Source: an uncultured Lachnospiraceae bacterium (GTDB lineage: Bacteria; Bacillota; Clostridia; Lachnospirales; Lachnospiraceae). From it: DNA of 64,000 nt. Positions 50,912 through 63,100 of the stretch are shown here, piece by piece. The stretch is taken from positions 46,787 through 110,786 of the forward strand of contig CAJUTD010000002.1 of the NCBI GenBank assembly GCA_910589635.1. The letters run 5' to 3'. The position numbers were made by a program, and so were the translations under genes. Positions within the stretch are counted from its first letter, which is position 1. Every line of letters begins with the position of its first letter. The notes beneath the pieces were generated by a model. That model searched no databases. It was not told where the DNA came from and saw nothing but the letters and a program-made list of their open reading frames with translations.

Positions 50912-52092
50912 TGATGAGGAAAAACATATATCAGCTGCTGAATGAAGTGGAAACTGATTTCAGGGAATATGAGCAGACAGAATTGTCCTCCCGGGAAAAA
51001 GATTATCATAAGCAGAAGGTTTTGATGGAGGTAAGAAGAATGGGAAATAAGGAAAATAAAAATAAAAAGGGCAGAGTTTGGAAAGCAGCGGTAGGCATAG
51101 CGGCAGCGTGCGCGGTGGTAGTAGGAGCCACAAGCATTGCGAATCCGGTTTTGGCAGAGGAGCTTTTTAGCAGCGTATTCGGAAACCTGGTTGAAAACGC
51201 ACAGGGTGAAAAATACGAGGAAGAAGATACGGAAAGGTATACGAAAATTGGCAAGAGTTCTACGGCAGTTCAAGATGAAGTTGATAAGCAGCAGGATTCC
51301 GACAGTTATGTGACGACTATGGAGAATAATGGCGTGACGCTTTCGGTCTCCGATGTTTATTGCGACGGCTATGTCCTCTACTACACGGCGTCTATTAAGA
51401 CCAATCATGAAGGATTGAATCAGGCGGATGGAATTATCACAGAGACAAAGGAAGGGTCTAACCCATCTATATTCGTAGACGGCACACAACTGTCAGGTTA
51501 TGCTTCCAAAGCATTTGAGAAATCTAAGGACGGATCTTTTGTGACGATTAACCAGATTGATTTGATGGCCCCCACCGATGCGCAGGAGAAACCCATAGAC
51601 CTTAAAGTTGGTGAAAAGGATACGTTTGTTGTGGATTGGGATGTGAAACAGTTTGTAGGCTATCTCTGGGATCAGTGGGATGAGTCAGGAGAATATGTGA
51701 ACACAGGCAAGGTGGAAGGAGACTGGCACCTGAGATTCCCGGTAACTGTTGACAAATCCGGTAATGAGGCCTTTGCTATTAATAAAGAAGAAAACGGAAT
51801 TACCGTCAAAAGTGCAGTCAAGACGAAAGCAGGGCTTGTCGTCGAGATAGACCTTCCTGATTTTACAAAGGAACCGTACAATGACCCATATAACGATCCT
51901 GATATTGGAATTAAGGATAGTCAGGGGAATTGGCTGCAGTGGATGAACCAGAAGACCGATATGCATGAGGACGGCACATCAACGATACAGATTATGGTGC
52001 TCTATGATGGAGAGAAGGATTTGACGTTTGACGTTACGACAAAAGATGAAGAACCACAGAATCTTGCAAGCATTGGGTTCCAGATTCCTTAA
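50908..52092 (+). CDS. DUF4179-type membrane protein, probable anti-sigma factor
   Basis: 394 residues. The N-terminal 60 residues are cytoplasmic and charged, one transmembrane helix follows (about 53-75: W-K-A-A-V-G-I-A-A-A-C-A-V-V-V-G-A), then a large extracellular part with beta-rich repeats typical of DUF4179. Gene overlap with the ECF sigma factor supports the anti-sigma role. A short N-D-P-Y-N-D-P repeat lies near residue 328. The signal sensed is unknown. Confidence 0.85.
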   Translation: MMMRKNIYQLLNEVETDFREYEQTELSSREKDYHKQKVLMEVRRMGNKENKNKKGRVWKAAVGIAAACAVVVGATSIANPVLAEELFSSVFGNLVENAQGEKYEEEDTERYTKIGKSSTAVQDEVDKQQDSDSYVTTMENNGVTLSVSDVYCDGYVLYYTASIKTNHEGLNQADGIITETKEGSNPSIFVDGTQLSGYASKAFEKSKDGSFVTINQIDLMAPTDAQEKPIDLKVGEKDTFVVDWDVKQFVGYLWDQWDESGEYVNTGKVEGDWHLRFPVTVDKSGNEAFAINKEENGITVKSAVKTKAGLVVEIDLPDFTKEPYNDPYNDPDIGIKDSQGNWLQWMNQKTDMHEDGTSTIQIMVLYDGEKDLTFDVTTKDEEPQNLASIGFQIP

Positions 52093-52123
52093 ATAAGTGA
52101 GAGACGAAGAGTTATGAAAAGCG

Positions 52124-52154
52124 GAGGTGCAGGCTTAGCCTGTGCCTCTTGTTG
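52124..52154 (+). terminator. Weak terminator after the anti-sigma gene
   Basis: A 10-bp stem with two G-U pairs (52124-52133 with 52139-52148) and a 5-nt loop, followed by TTGTTGT. The tail is not a pure T run. Confidence 0.5.
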
Positions 52155-52196
52155 TAAGTTTGTAACAGGCGATAGGTAAGTTTCTTGAAATAGTCC

Positions 52197-52226
52197 TTGA
52201 CATTGAATAATTGATTGTGCTATCAT
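52197..52226 (+). promoter_or_regulatory. rpoB promoter
   Basis: TTGACA (52197-52202), an 18-nt spacer and TATCAT (52221-52226). Gives rpoBC its own transcription start, separate from rplJL. Confidence 0.75.
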
Positions 52227-52303
52227 ATAGGATGCACTATTGTGGTAACGTGTACTCATTGCCAGGCAGTAGGCAGAATATAAAAACGAGAGGTGAAACG
52301 TCA

Positions 52304-55300
52304 ATGGAGAAAAACAGAATACGTCCGATTAAAGCAGGAAAAAGCGTTCGTATGAGTTACTCGCGACAAAAGGAAGTATTAGAAATGCCGAACCTGATCG
52401 AGGTTCAGAAGAATTCTTACAACTGGTTTATCAGTGAAGGATTAAAAGAAGTATTTGCTGATATTTCTCCCATCGCAGACTACAGCGGACAGTTGAGTCT
52501 GGAATTTGTTGGATTTACATTGTGCGAAGATGATGTCAAATACTCAATCGCAGAGTGTAAAGAGCGAGATGCAACCTATGCCGCACCCTTGAAAGTAAAA
52601 GTAAGATTTTACAACAAAGAGGCGGTAGAAGAGGTTAAGGATTATGAAATCTTCATGGGCGACTTACCACTTATGACGGAGACGGGAACTTTCGTAATCA
52701 ACGGTGCGGAACGTGTTATTGTAAGCCAGTTGGTACGTTCTCCCGGCATCTATTATGGAATTGCACACGATAAGGTGGGCAAGACCTTATATTCCTGCAC
52801 TGTAATCCCCAACCGAGGTGCATGGTTGGAGTATGAGACAGATTCCAATGATGTATTTTATGTGCGTGTGGACAGAACGAGGAAAGTACCAGTTACTGTC
52901 TTAATTCGTGCGCTTGGGATTGGCACCAATCAGGAGATTGTTGATTTATTTGGGGAAGAGCCCAAGATCATTGCCAGCTTTGGCAAAGACGTTGCTACCA
53001 ACTACCAGGAAGGCCTTTTGGAATTGTACAAGAAGATCCGTCCTGGAGAGCCGCTTACCGTGGAGAGTGCGGAGAGTTTGATTAATGCTATGTTCTTTGA
53101 CCCCAGACGGTATGATTTGGCTAAGGTCGGAAGATATAAATTTAACAAGAAGCTGTCTTTGCGCAACCGTATTAACGGACAGGTCCTTGCTGAGGATGTG
53201 ATTGATGAGACGACAGGTGAGATTGTCGCTGAAAAGGGAACTACAGTGAACCGTGAGCTTGCAGATGCGATTCAGAACACAGCAGTTTCCCATGTATGGA
53301 TTCAGGGCGAGGAGCGCAATATCAAAGTACTGTCTAACTTGATGGTAGACGTGACGAATTATGTTGATATTACGCGGGAAGAGGCAAGGAGCCTGGGTAT
53401 TACAGAATTAGTATATTACCCGGTTTTAGAGAAAATATTAGAAGAAAACGAGAGTTTGGAAGATATAAAAGATGCGCTACACAGGAATGCGGCAGATTTG
53501 ATTCCCAAGCATATTACCAGGGAAGATATTTTGGCTTCCATTAACTATAATATGCACCTGGAATATGGTCTTGGAAATGACGACGATATCGACCATTTGG
53601 GCAATCGTCGTATCCGCGCAGTCGGAGAGCTTTTGCAGAACCAGTACCGGATAGGTTTGTCCAGGATGGAGCGCGTTGTCCGCGAGAGGATGACAACCCA
53701 GGATTTGCAGGGAATTTCCCCGCAGAGTCTGATTAACATTAAACCAGTAACAGCAGCCGTGAAGGAGTTCTTTGGTTCCTCCCAGCTGTCACAGTTTATG
53801 GATCAGAATAACCCTCTGGGCGAGTTGACGCACAAGAGGCGTCTGTCTGCATTGGGGCCTGGTGGTCTGTCCAGAGACCGCGCCGGATTTGAGGTGCGTG
53901 ACGTGCATTATTCCCATTATGGAAGGATGTGCCCGATTGAGACCCCTGAAGGTCCCAATATCGGTCTGATCAACTCGCTGGCAACGTATGCAAGGATTAA
54001 TGAATACGGTTTTGTGGAAGCGCCTTATCGCAAGATTGACAAAACAGACCCCAAGAATCCGCGTGTAACGGATGAGGTAATCTATATGACTGCGGATGAG
54101 GAAGATAATTACCATGTGGCGCAGGCGAACGAGGCGCTCGATGCGGAAGGCCATTTTGTGCGTAACTCCGTGTCCGGCCGTTACCGCGAAGAGACGCAGG
54201 AGTATGAGAAAGCAATGTTCGATTACATGGACGTATCGCCTAAGATGGTGTTCTCCGTGGCTACGGCATTGATTCCGTTCCTGGAAAATGATGATGCAAA
54301 CCGCGCGCTGATGGGTTCTAACATGCAGCGTCAGGCAGTGCCGCTTTTGACTACGGAAGCTCCGGCAGTCGGAACTGGTATGGAGACGAAAGCTGCTAAG
54401 GACTCTGGCGTCTGTGTGCTGGCAAAACGCGCCGGTGTTGTAGAGCGGGCTGTGTCCAATGAGATTACAATTAAGACGGAAGACGGCAACCGCGACGTCT
54501 ATAAATTGACGAAATTTTTGCGAAGCAACCAGTCCAACTGCTATAATCAGAGGCCGATTGTCTATAAGGGCGATAAGGTGGAAGCTGGACAGGTGATTGC
54601 AGACGGTCCCTCCACGTCCAACGGTGAGCTTGCACTGGGCAAGAATCCGCTGATTGGATTCATGACCTGGGAGGGATATAACTATGAGGACGCTGTCCTT
54701 TTGAGCGAAAGGTTAGTACAGGAGGATGTTTATACATCCGTTCATATAGAGGAGTATGAGGCAGAGGCGCGTGATACCAAGCTGGGACCGGAAGAGATTA
54801 CAAGGGACGTTCCAGGTGTCGGCGACGATGCGCTTAAAGATTTGGATGAACGTGGAATTATCCGCATTGGTGCGGAGGTGCGTGCCGGAGATATTCTCGT
54901 GGGTAAAGTAACGCCGAAGGGAGAGACGGAGCTGACAGCAGAGGAACGTCTTTTGCGTGCAATTTTTGGTGAGAAAGCGCGTGAAGTCCGTGATACTTCC
55001 CTCAAGGTTCCGCATGGTGAATACGGCATTGTCGTCGACGCAAAGGTATTTACCAGGGACAACGGTGACGAACTGTCGCCGGGAGTGAATCAGGCGGTCC
55101 GTATTTACATCGCCCAGAAGAGAAAGATTTCTGTGGGTGATAAGATGGCTGGTCGTCATGGTAACAAGGGTGTTGTTTCCAGGGTGCTTCCGGTGGAAGA
55201 TATGCCGTTTCTGCCGAATGGGCGTCCGCTGGATATTGTGCTGAACCCATTGGGCGTGCCGTCCCGTATGAATATCGGGCAGGTTTTGGAGATCCATTTG

Positions 55301-56179
55301 AGCTTGGCTGCAAAAGCGCTGGGATTTAATATTGCCACGCCGGTTTTTGATGGTGCGGACGAGAATGACATTATGGATACCCTGGACTTGGCGAACGATT
55401 ATGTGAACCTTTCCTGGGAAGAATTTGAAGCGAAGCACAAGCAGGAACTGCTTCCTGAGGTGCTTGAGTATCTATATAATAACAGGGAACACAGAGAGGT
55501 ATGGAAGGGCGTGCCGCTTTCCCGTGACGGTAAGGTCAGGCTGCGTGATGGCCGGACAGGAGAATATTTTGACAGCCCGGTTACGATTGGGCACATGCAT
55601 TACCTGAAACTGCATCACCTGGTAGATGATAAGATTCATGCGCGTTCCACCGGACCGTACTCACTGGTAACACAGCAGCCGTTGGGCGGTAAAGCACAGT
55701 TCGGCGGGCAGCGTTTCGGAGAGATGGAGGTTTGGGCGCTGGAGGCGTACGGCGCATCTTATACTTTACAGGAGATTTTGACTGTGAAGTCGGATGACGT
55801 CATTGGACGTGTGAAGACTTATGAAGCTATTATCAAAGGTGACAACATCCCCAAACCGGGTATTCCCGAGTCCTTTAAGGTACTTTTAAAAGAGCTTCAG
55901 TCGTTGGGGCTTGATGTGAAAGTTCTGGATGAGAACAGAGAAGAAATAGAGTTGATGGAGACCAGCGAATATGGCAATACCGATTTGAATTCTATCATTG
56001 CCGGCGACCGAAATTTTGCCTTTGAGGAGGAGGAATCTTTTGGCGAAATGGGCTTTAGCAAGCAGGAATTTAACGAAGAGAGCGAAGAGCTGGTTGATAT
56101 AGAAGAAGAGGATGATGAGGAAGAGGATGCGTTGGAACTAGAGGATGATTTCGCCGAGTTTGAGGATGTTCTTGAATAG
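52304..56179 (+). CDS. rpoB: RNA polymerase beta subunit
   Basis: 1291 residues. The start at 52304 has AGAGGTG 8 nt upstream; the frame extends 93 nt further without support. The rifampicin pocket ([28 protein letters not shown]), the [12 protein letters not shown] block and the C-terminal [16 protein letters not shown] are intact. It ends in an acidic tail of about 30 residues ([10 protein letters not shown] onward). Confidence 0.99.
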   Translation: MEKNRIRPIKAGKSVRMSYSRQKEVLEMPNLIEVQKNSYNWFISEGLKEVFADISPIADYSGQLSLEFVGFTLCEDDVKYSIAECKERDATYAAPLKVKVRFYNKEAVEEVKDYEIFMGDLPLMTETGTFVINGAERVIVSQLVRSPGIYYGIAHDKVGKTLYSCTVIPNRGAWLEYETDSNDVFYVRVDRTRKVPVTVLIRALGIGTNQEIVDLFGEEPKIIASFGKDVATNYQEGLLELYKKIRPGEPLTVESAESLINAMFFDPRRYDLAKVGRYKFNKKLSLRNRINGQVLAEDVIDETTGEIVAEKGTTVNRELADAIQNTAVSHVWIQGEERNIKVLSNLMVDVTNYVDITREEARSLGITELVYYPVLEKILEENESLEDIKDALHRNAADLIPKHITREDILASINYNMHLEYGLGNDDDIDHLGNRRIRAVGELLQNQYRIGLSRMERVVRERMTTQDLQGISPQSLINIKPVTAAVKEFFGSSQLSQFMDQNNPLGELTHKRRLSALGPGGLSRDRAGFEVRDVHYSHYGRMCPIETPEGPNIGLINSLATYARINEYGFVEAPYRKIDKTDPKNPRVTDEVIYMTADEEDNYHVAQANEALDAEGHFVRNSVSGRYREETQEYEKAMFDYMDVSPKMVFSVATALIPFLENDDANRALMGSNMQRQAVPLLTTEAPAVGTGMETKAAKDSGVCVLAKRAGVVERAVSNEITIKTEDGNRDVYKLTKFLRSNQSNCYNQRPIVYKGDKVEAGQVIADGPSTSNGELALGKNPLIGFMTWEGYNYEDAVLLSERLVQEDVYTSVHIEEYEAEARDTKLGPEEITRDVPGVGDDALKDLDERGIIRIGAEVRAGDILVGKVTPKGETELTAEERLLRAIFGEKAREVRDTSLKVPHGEYGIVVDAKVFTRDNGDELSPGVNQAVRIYIAQKRKISVGDKMAGRHGNKGVVSRVLPVEDMPFLPNGRPLDIVLNPLGVPSRMNIGQVLEIHLSLAAKALGFNIATPVFDGADENDIMDTLDLANDYVNLSWEEFEAKHKQELLPEVLEYLYNNREHREVWKGVPLSRDGKVRLRDGRTGEYFDSPVTIGHMHYLKLHHLVDDKIHARSTGPYSLVTQQPLGGKAQFGGQRFGEMEVWALEAYGASYTLQEILTVKSDDVIGRVKTYEAIIKGDNIPKPGIPESFKVLLKELQSLGLDVKVLDENREEIELMETSEYGNTDLNSIIAGDRNFAFEEEESFGEMGFSKQEFNEESEELVDIEEEDDEEEDALELEDDFAEFEDVLE

Positions 56180-56200
56180 AGAATAGAAGGGAGAGTCACC

Positions 56201-59200
56201 ATGCCAGAAGCAATGAATAAAGAGAAATACCAGCCAATTACGTTTGATGCCATAAAAATTGGCCTGGCGTCACCTGAGAAAATCCGTGAGTGGTCCAGAG
56301 GCGAGGTAAAGAAGCCGGAGACCATCAACTATAGAACCCTGAAACCGGAGAAGGACGGCCTGTTTTGCGAGAAGATTTTCGGGCCTAGCAAAGACTGGGA
56401 GTGCCACTGCGGCAAGTACAAGAAAATCCGCTATAAAGGCGTTGTCTGCGATCGCTGCGGCGTAGAGATTACTAAGGCAAGCGTGCGCAGGGAAAGGATG
56501 GGGCATATCGAGCTTGCTGCCCCGGTGTCCCATATCTGGTATTTCAAGGGAATCCCCAGCCGTATGGGGTTAGTCCTGGATTTATCCCCCAGGACGTTAG
56601 AGAAAGTATTGTATTTTGCATCTTATATTGTTTTGGATAAGGGAAGCAGCGATTTGCAGTACAAACAGGTCTTGACAGAAGCCGAATATCAGGAGGCAAG
56701 GGAGAAATTTGGCGCTGATTTCCGCGTGGGAATGGGTGCAGAATCTATTAAGGAACTATTAGAGGCCATTGATTTGGAGAAGGATGCGCTGGAATTGAAG
56801 ACTGCTCTCAAGGATGCGACTGGGCAGAAACGTGCCCGTATCATCAAGCGTCTGGAAGTAGTAGAGGCGTTTCGCGGTTCTGGCAACAAGCCGGAGTGGA
56901 TGATTATGGACGTAATTCCTGTAATTCCGCCTGATTTACGGCCGATGGTACAGTTGGACGGAGGACGGTTTGCGACCTCTGACTTGAATGACTTGTACCG
57001 CCGTATTATCAACCGCAATAACCGTCTGCGCAGGCTGTTAGAGCTGGGCGCACCGGATATTATCGTTAGAAATGAGAAAAGAATGCTGCAAGAGGCAGTG
57101 GATGCGCTGATTGACAATGGGCGCAGGGGCCGTCCGGTTACCGGACCTGGAAACCGTGCCCTTAAGTCATTGTCCGACATGTTGAAGGGTAAATCAGGAC
57201 GTTTCCGTCAGAACCTTCTTGGTAAACGTGTGGATTATTCCGGGCGTTCCGTTATCGTGGTAGGACCGGAGTTAAAGATTTATCAGTGCGGACTGCCCAA
57301 AGAGATGGCAATTGAGTTGTTTAAGCCTTTCGTTATGAAAGAGCTTGTATATAATGGAGCGGCGCATAATATTAAGAGCGCTAAGAAGATGGTAGAGCGT
57401 CTCCAGCCGGAGGTGTGGGATGTTTTGGAGGAAGTCATCAAAGAACATCCGGTTATGCTCAACCGTGCCCCCACGCTGCACAGATTAGGAATTCAGGCGT
57501 TTGAGCCTATTCTGGTGGAGGGTAAGGCAATTAAGCTGCATCCGCTGGTATGTACAGCGTTTAACGCGGACTTCGACGGAGACCAGATGGCGGTACATCT
57601 TCCGTTGTCTGTGGAAGCACAGTCAGAGTGTAGATTTTTGCTGCTATCACCGAATAACCTTTTGAAGCCTTCGGATGGCGGGCCGGTGGCAGTTCCTTCC
57701 CAGGATATGGTGCTCGGAATTTATTATCTGACACAGGAAAGGCCGGGGGCCTTGGGCGAAGGTAAGTTTTTCAAGAATGTAAACGAGGCGATTCTCGCTT
57801 ATGAGAACGAAGCCTTGACATTGCATTCCAGAATTACGGCGCGTATGCAGCGCACGACGCCGGACGGCGAGGTCGTAAGCGGAAACGTGGAATCCACGTT
57901 GGGACGTTTCATTTTCAATGAGATTTTGCCGCAGGATTTAGGATTTGTAGACAGGAGCAAGCCGGAAGATTTTCTGAAGCTTGAAGTCGATTTCCATGTG
58001 GGGAAAAAGGGCTTGAAGCAGATTCTTGAGAAAGTCATCAATATCCACGGCGCAACAAAGACGGCAGAGGTGTTGGATGACATCAAGGCTATGGGCTACA
58101 AATATTCTACCAGGGCGGCGATGACGGTTTCAATTTCTGACATGACAGTGCCGGCGAAGAAACCGGAATTGATTCAGAATGCGCAGGACACGGTAGATAA
58201 GATTACCAAGAACTATAAGCGCGGCCTGATTACCGAGGAAGAGAGATATAAGGAAGTCGTTGAGACCTGGAAACAGACGGACGACATTTTGACAAAGGAA
58301 CTTTTGGACGGCCTGGATAAGTATAATAACATCTATATGATGGCGGATTCCGGAGCCCGTGGTTCTGATAAGCAGATTAAACAGCTCGCAGGTATGCGTG
58401 GATTGATGGCGGATACGACGGGACGTACGATTGAGCTGCCGATTAAGTCTAATTTCCGTGAGGGCCTGGATGTATTGGAGTATTTCATGTCGGCACATGG
58501 AGCCCGCAAGGGTCTGTCCGATACGGCGTTGCGTACGGCTGACTCAGGATATTTGACGAGGCGTCTTGTCGACGTGTCACAGGAATTGATTATCCGCGAT
58601 ATTGACTGTTGTGAAGGCAAGTCGATACCGGGCATGTATGTGAAAGCATTCATGGACGGCAAAGAAGAAATTGAGAGCTTGCAGGAGCGCATTACCGGAC
58701 GTTTCTCCTGCGATACCATCTGTGATGCAGAAGGTAATGTTCTCGTAAAAGCAAACCATATGATTACACCGAGGCGTGCGGCATTAGTTATGAGCAAGGG
58801 TGTGGATGAGAAAGGTGAACCGCTTACCAAAGTTAAGATTCGTACCGTGTTGACCTGCCGTTCCCACAATGGAATCTGTGCGAAGTGTTATGGTGCGAAC
58901 ATGGCGACCGGCCAGGCAGTTCAGGTCGGAGAGTCTGTAGGTATTATCGCAGCGCAGTCGATTGGCGAGCCTGGTACACAGCTTACGATGCGTACCTTCC
59001 ATACCGGCGGTGTTGCAGGAAACGATATCACACAGGGTCTTCCCCGTGTGGAGGAGCTTTTTGAGGCGCGTAAGCCAAAGGGTCTTGCGATTATCACAGA
59101 ATTTGCAGGTGTTGCCACGATCAAGGACACCAAGAAGAAGCGTGAAATCATTGTCACAAACGAGGAGACCGGGGAAATGAAGGCGTACCTGATTCCCTAT

Positions 59201-59968
59201 GGTTCACGTATTAAGATTATGGACGGCGCAATCTTAGAGGCCGGTGATGAACTGACCGAAGGTAGCGTGAATCCGCATGATATTTTGAAAATTAAGGGTG
59301 TGCGTGCCGTACAGGATTATATGATTCAGGAAGTGCAGCGCGTTTACCGTTTGCAAGGTGTGGAAATCAATGACAAGCATATCGAAGTGATTGTGCGCCA
59401 GATGCTAAAGAAGATTCGCATTGAGAATAATGGAGATTCCGATTTCCTTCCAGGCACATTGGTAGATATTCTGGAATATGAGGACACGAATGAGAGATTA
59501 AAAGAGGAAGGGAAAGAGCCGGCGGACGGCAAACAAGTAATGCTCGGTATTACCAAGGCTTCTCTTGCCACGAATTCTTTCCTGTCTGCGGCGTCTTTCC
59601 AGGAGACAACGAAGGTGCTGACTGAGGCGGCGATTAAGGGTAAGGTAGACCCTCTGATTGGATTGAAAGAAAATGTTCTGATTGGTAAGTTGATTCCTGC
59701 CGGAACGGGTATGAAACGTTACCATAATATCAAGCTCTCTACCGACATCAACCTTATGGACGATATCAATTTCGAGGAAGGAGAATTGGATTTCGGCTAT
59801 GAGGCTGGGGAATCGCAGAATGAACTCTCGGAGGAATCGCAGGATGAGTTTTCAGAGAAAGTTCAGGATGAGTTCGCAAGAGAAACGGAGGATGCGTTCC
59901 CGGAAGAAGTTCAAGATGAATTTTCAGAGGAAGCTGTAGAGGAAATGGCGGAGACAGAGCTGGTATAA
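56201..59968 (+). CDS. rpoC: RNA polymerase beta' subunit
   Basis: 1255 residues. The zinc-finger C-H-C-G and C-D-R-C-G near the N-terminus and the catalytic [11 protein letters not shown] near residue 452 are intact, as are the C-terminal zinc cysteines [11 protein letters not shown]. The last 52 residues are six eight-residue acidic repeats (59810-59953; pattern x-x-Q-D-E-F-S-E) and a short end T-E-L-V. This tail is unlike the usual RpoC terminus. Confidence 0.99.
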   Translation: MPEAMNKEKYQPITFDAIKIGLASPEKIREWSRGEVKKPETINYRTLKPEKDGLFCEKIFGPSKDWECHCGKYKKIRYKGVVCDRCGVEITKASVRRERMGHIELAAPVSHIWYFKGIPSRMGLVLDLSPRTLEKVLYFASYIVLDKGSSDLQYKQVLTEAEYQEAREKFGADFRVGMGAESIKELLEAIDLEKDALELKTALKDATGQKRARIIKRLEVVEAFRGSGNKPEWMIMDVIPVIPPDLRPMVQLDGGRFATSDLNDLYRRIINRNNRLRRLLELGAPDIIVRNEKRMLQEAVDALIDNGRRGRPVTGPGNRALKSLSDMLKGKSGRFRQNLLGKRVDYSGRSVIVVGPELKIYQCGLPKEMAIELFKPFVMKELVYNGAAHNIKSAKKMVERLQPEVWDVLEEVIKEHPVMLNRAPTLHRLGIQAFEPILVEGKAIKLHPLVCTAFNADFDGDQMAVHLPLSVEAQSECRFLLLSPNNLLKPSDGGPVAVPSQDMVLGIYYLTQERPGALGEGKFFKNVNEAILAYENEALTLHSRITARMQRTTPDGEVVSGNVESTLGRFIFNEILPQDLGFVDRSKPEDFLKLEVDFHVGKKGLKQILEKVINIHGATKTAEVLDDIKAMGYKYSTRAAMTVSISDMTVPAKKPELIQNAQDTVDKITKNYKRGLITEEERYKEVVETWKQTDDILTKELLDGLDKYNNIYMMADSGARGSDKQIKQLAGMRGLMADTTGRTIELPIKSNFREGLDVLEYFMSAHGARKGLSDTALRTADSGYLTRRLVDVSQELIIRDIDCCEGKSIPGMYVKAFMDGKEEIESLQERITGRFSCDTICDAEGNVLVKANHMITPRRAALVMSKGVDEKGEPLTKVKIRTVLTCRSHNGICAKCYGANMATGQAVQVGESVGIIAAQSIGEPGTQLTMRTFHTGGVAGNDITQGLPRVEELFEARKPKGLAIITEFAGVATIKDTKKKREIIVTNEETGEMKAYLIPYGSRIKIMDGAILEAGDELTEGSVNPHDILKIKGVRAVQDYMIQEVQRVYRLQGVEINDKHIEVIVRQMLKKIRIENNGDSDFLPGTLVDILEYEDTNERLKEEGKEPADGKQVMLGITKASLATNSFLSAASFQETTKVLTEAAIKGKVDPLIGLKENVLIGKLIPAGTGMKRYHNIKLSTDINLMDDINFEEGELDFGYEAGESQNELSEESQDEFSEKVQDEFARETEDAFPEEVQDEFSEEAVEEMAETELV
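59810..59953 (+). repeat. 24-bp acidic tandem repeat in the rpoC C-terminus
   Basis: Six degenerate units of 24 nt, each coding eight residues: [24 protein letters not shown] and three more. They are in frame and end 4 codons before the rpoC stop. Confidence 0.85.
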
Positions 59969-59975
59969 GTTGATA

Positions 59976-60010
59976 AAAGCTTCATACGTTTTGACGTATG
60001 AGGCTTTTAA
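59976..60010 (+). terminator. Terminator after rpoC
   Basis: A 13-bp stem (59976-59988 with 59995-60007) and a 6-nt loop, ending in TTTT, just 7 nt after the rpoC stop. Confidence 0.85.
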
Positions 60011-60041
60011 TTATATAGGAAATTCCTTCGTATTTCCCATA

Positions 60042-60077
60042 CCTTGTGACACTAAAGCGTCAAAGGGTCTTTCTTAT
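60042..60077 (+). repeat. Dispersed hairpin element, copy B
   Basis: CCTTGT-GACAC-TAAA-GCGTC-AAAGGGTCTTT, the counterpart of 47861-47896, again shortly after an operon terminator. Confidence 0.55.
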
Positions 60078-60182
60078 GTTCCTACTTTGGGAAGGTTATG
60101 TTAAGGGAGCAGTTTTTTAAGTATAGTTAAAGTATAGGCTATATAATAAGGCAAAGGATTGCGGATATAGAAAGGAGAAGGT

Positions 60183-63100
60183 ATGAAAAAATTCAGAAAG
60201 AAAGCGGCAGCCATATTGAGTGCAGCGCTTGCGCTGTCCGTGGCTGTAACAAGTGGCGTGGGTTATCCTGGTGGGGGAATGGTTGCCCATGCAGAGGGGG
60301 AAATTATCATTTCAACGGCCGAGGATTTGCAGAAAATAGGTACGGATGCAGCTTACCCATTGTCTGGAGATTATGTGCTTTCTGCGGATATCGACATGGC
60401 AGGCGTTGATTTTACGCCAATTGGGGGCGGCAGCGGTGCGCGCGGCGCATCTTCGGGGGATAATGTTTTTACGGGCACTTTTGACGGTGGCAGTCATATT
60501 ATATCCAATTTATCTATACATAAGAGCGGCAATTCTTCGCAGGATTGGCAGTATGGACTGTTTGGCATTATTGGCAGTGACAGCGATAGTGATAAGGCGT
60601 CTGTGAAAAATTTAATTCTCACTGGTGTAGATGTAAAGGTAGACATGTCGGGAAGTGGCTATCTGTCGCTCGGCGGTCTTGCCGGAGAAATTAACCATAA
60701 CGCGGAGATTGACAACGTGTCGATTATTGACGGTACAGTCGCCGGCAATCCTTCTAACGGGGGAGATGTGGTCGGCGTAGGCGGCCTTGTCGGAGAGATG
60801 CGTTATGAGGCTCAGGGATCAGGCAATTGGGGCGGTTCCTGGGGTGGACAGCAGACGGGGGCTAATAATGGCGTAAGCCTCAGCAATATTTATGTCGGTG
60901 CAGACGTAATATCCGGCGGTTCTAAGGATAATAATTATGTGGGGGGCATGATCGGCAGGATTGCCAAAAGCAGCCCTGCGTCTATGACAGCCTGCCTGTT
61001 TACCGGAACTGCGGATTTTAAGGGAAACAGCGGATATGGAATCAGCGGCGGAGACATGAAAGCAAATATCAGCAATTGCTATTATTTGTCGAATTCGGGG
61101 AGTGCCAATACAGGTACGGCTGTGTCGGAGGAGCAGTTGAAGGCAGGCACGCTGCTTGAGGGACTTGGTGACAATTACTGGACAGCAAAGGCAGGCGCGT
61201 CTATTTTGCCCAAACAGTGCGCCGAATCCGAAGCCATTGAGGGAATTCTGGCGTTATCAGGACTTTCTTTGAACTTGGCTGAGGGAGATACTCTCTCGGC
61301 GGTCAGCGGGAATTTTACAGTTCCTATGAGCATTCAGATTGGGGAGGCTGTAGAATCAATTACTTGGAGTTGCGATAATCCCGACGTGCTTTCCATCGGG
61401 GAAGACGGCGCGGTAACGGTAAACAATGTATATGCAGATACAAGCTGCACGCTGACGGCGGCGACATCATCCGGCAAGACGAAGAAATTTAAGATTACAG
61501 TGTTGACGAAAGTGGCCTTAAAGATAAACCAGGAATATGCAGCGGTCGGAGCGCCCCTTACGGTAAGCATGGTGAATGCACCGGAGGATATGCGTTGTAC
61601 TTATGAATGGAAGGTAGCGGGGACGTTAAAATCAACAGAGGAATCTTATACGCCTGTCAACGAGGATTTGGAGAAAATGCTGACTGTGACGGCAACGCCG
61701 TCCGGCGCTTACACGGGCGCATACCAGGCAGACATGTATATCAGCAAGCTCCCGGTACTTTATGTAAATACAGAAAATAACCAGGCTATCACCAGCAAAG
61801 AGGATTACCTTAACGGCAATTTGAAAATTCAGGGGAATACACAGTATAATATGGCAAATGCCACGTTGTACGACGGCTCTATGAAAATTCGCGGCAGGGG
61901 TAATACTACCTGGGGATATGACAAGAAGCCGTATAAGATAAAACTGGATGAAAAAACAGATTTATTTGGCTTTGGCAAAAATAAGCATTGGGTTCTGTTG
62001 GCAAATTACACTGATGAATCCCATATGAGAAATATGCTTTCCTACAATCTGTCCGGCGAGATGGGCATGCCCTATATGCAGTCCGTCCATGTGGATTTGA
62101 TTCTGAATGGAGAATATAAAGGAACCTACCAGTTTTGTGAACAGGTTAAGATAGCCGGCAGCAGGGTAGATATCCATGACTGGGAAGATTATGCCGGGGA
62201 CGTGGCAAAAGCCGTTTATAAGGCAGAAAAGGACAACGGGCTGACGAAGGACGACCAGGATAAGATAGAAACATTGTTGGCGGAAGAGGATATGGGCTGG
62301 ATGACCAGCGGGAAGTTTACATACAACAATAAGGAATATACGGTTGCAGATTATATTTCTGATATGCCAAAATGCACGGGTGGCTTTCTGGTTGAACTGG
62401 ATTCCTATTACGATGAGTTTTCCAAGTTTAAGACGGACAAAGGACAGCCATTGCAGTTTAAGAGCCCGGAATTTATTGCCACCAATGAGACAGCCATGAA
62501 TTATGTGAAAACGTATATCAATGCATTTGAAAGTGCAGTGAATGCTTCTGATTTTACTACAACCTATCAAAATGAGACCGTTGGTTACAGCCAATTGTTT
62601 GATATGGATTCCCTGGTGCAATACTGGCTGATAAATGAACTGTTCATGAATGTGGATGCAATGAAAAAGAGTACCTATATGTACAAGGACATTGATGGCC
62701 TATTTAAAATGGGGCCAATCTGGGATATGGACTGGTCTTCAAACAGCCTTGTCAGCAATTCTCAGGGGTCTGGGACTTACGATGCGTGGCAGACGACAAA
62801 ATTTGCAGATGCAGCCCAGGCAAACCAGTGGTATAAAGCCATTATCCAGGACCCATATTTTGCGGTAAAGGCTTATGAACTTTACACGCAGATGCGTGCA
62901 AAGATGGGAGAGATGATCGCAGCCGGCGGGACGCTGGACACTTATCAAAGCCTGCTTGTAGAATCGGCCAACGCAAACACAAATCTCTGGTACCCATGGG
63001 AGAATAATAAGAAATTTGATACGCAGATATCGGCGTTGAAGACATACTTAACCAACCGCTTGAATTGGCTGGATGCGCAGTTTACATCACCTGAGCAATT

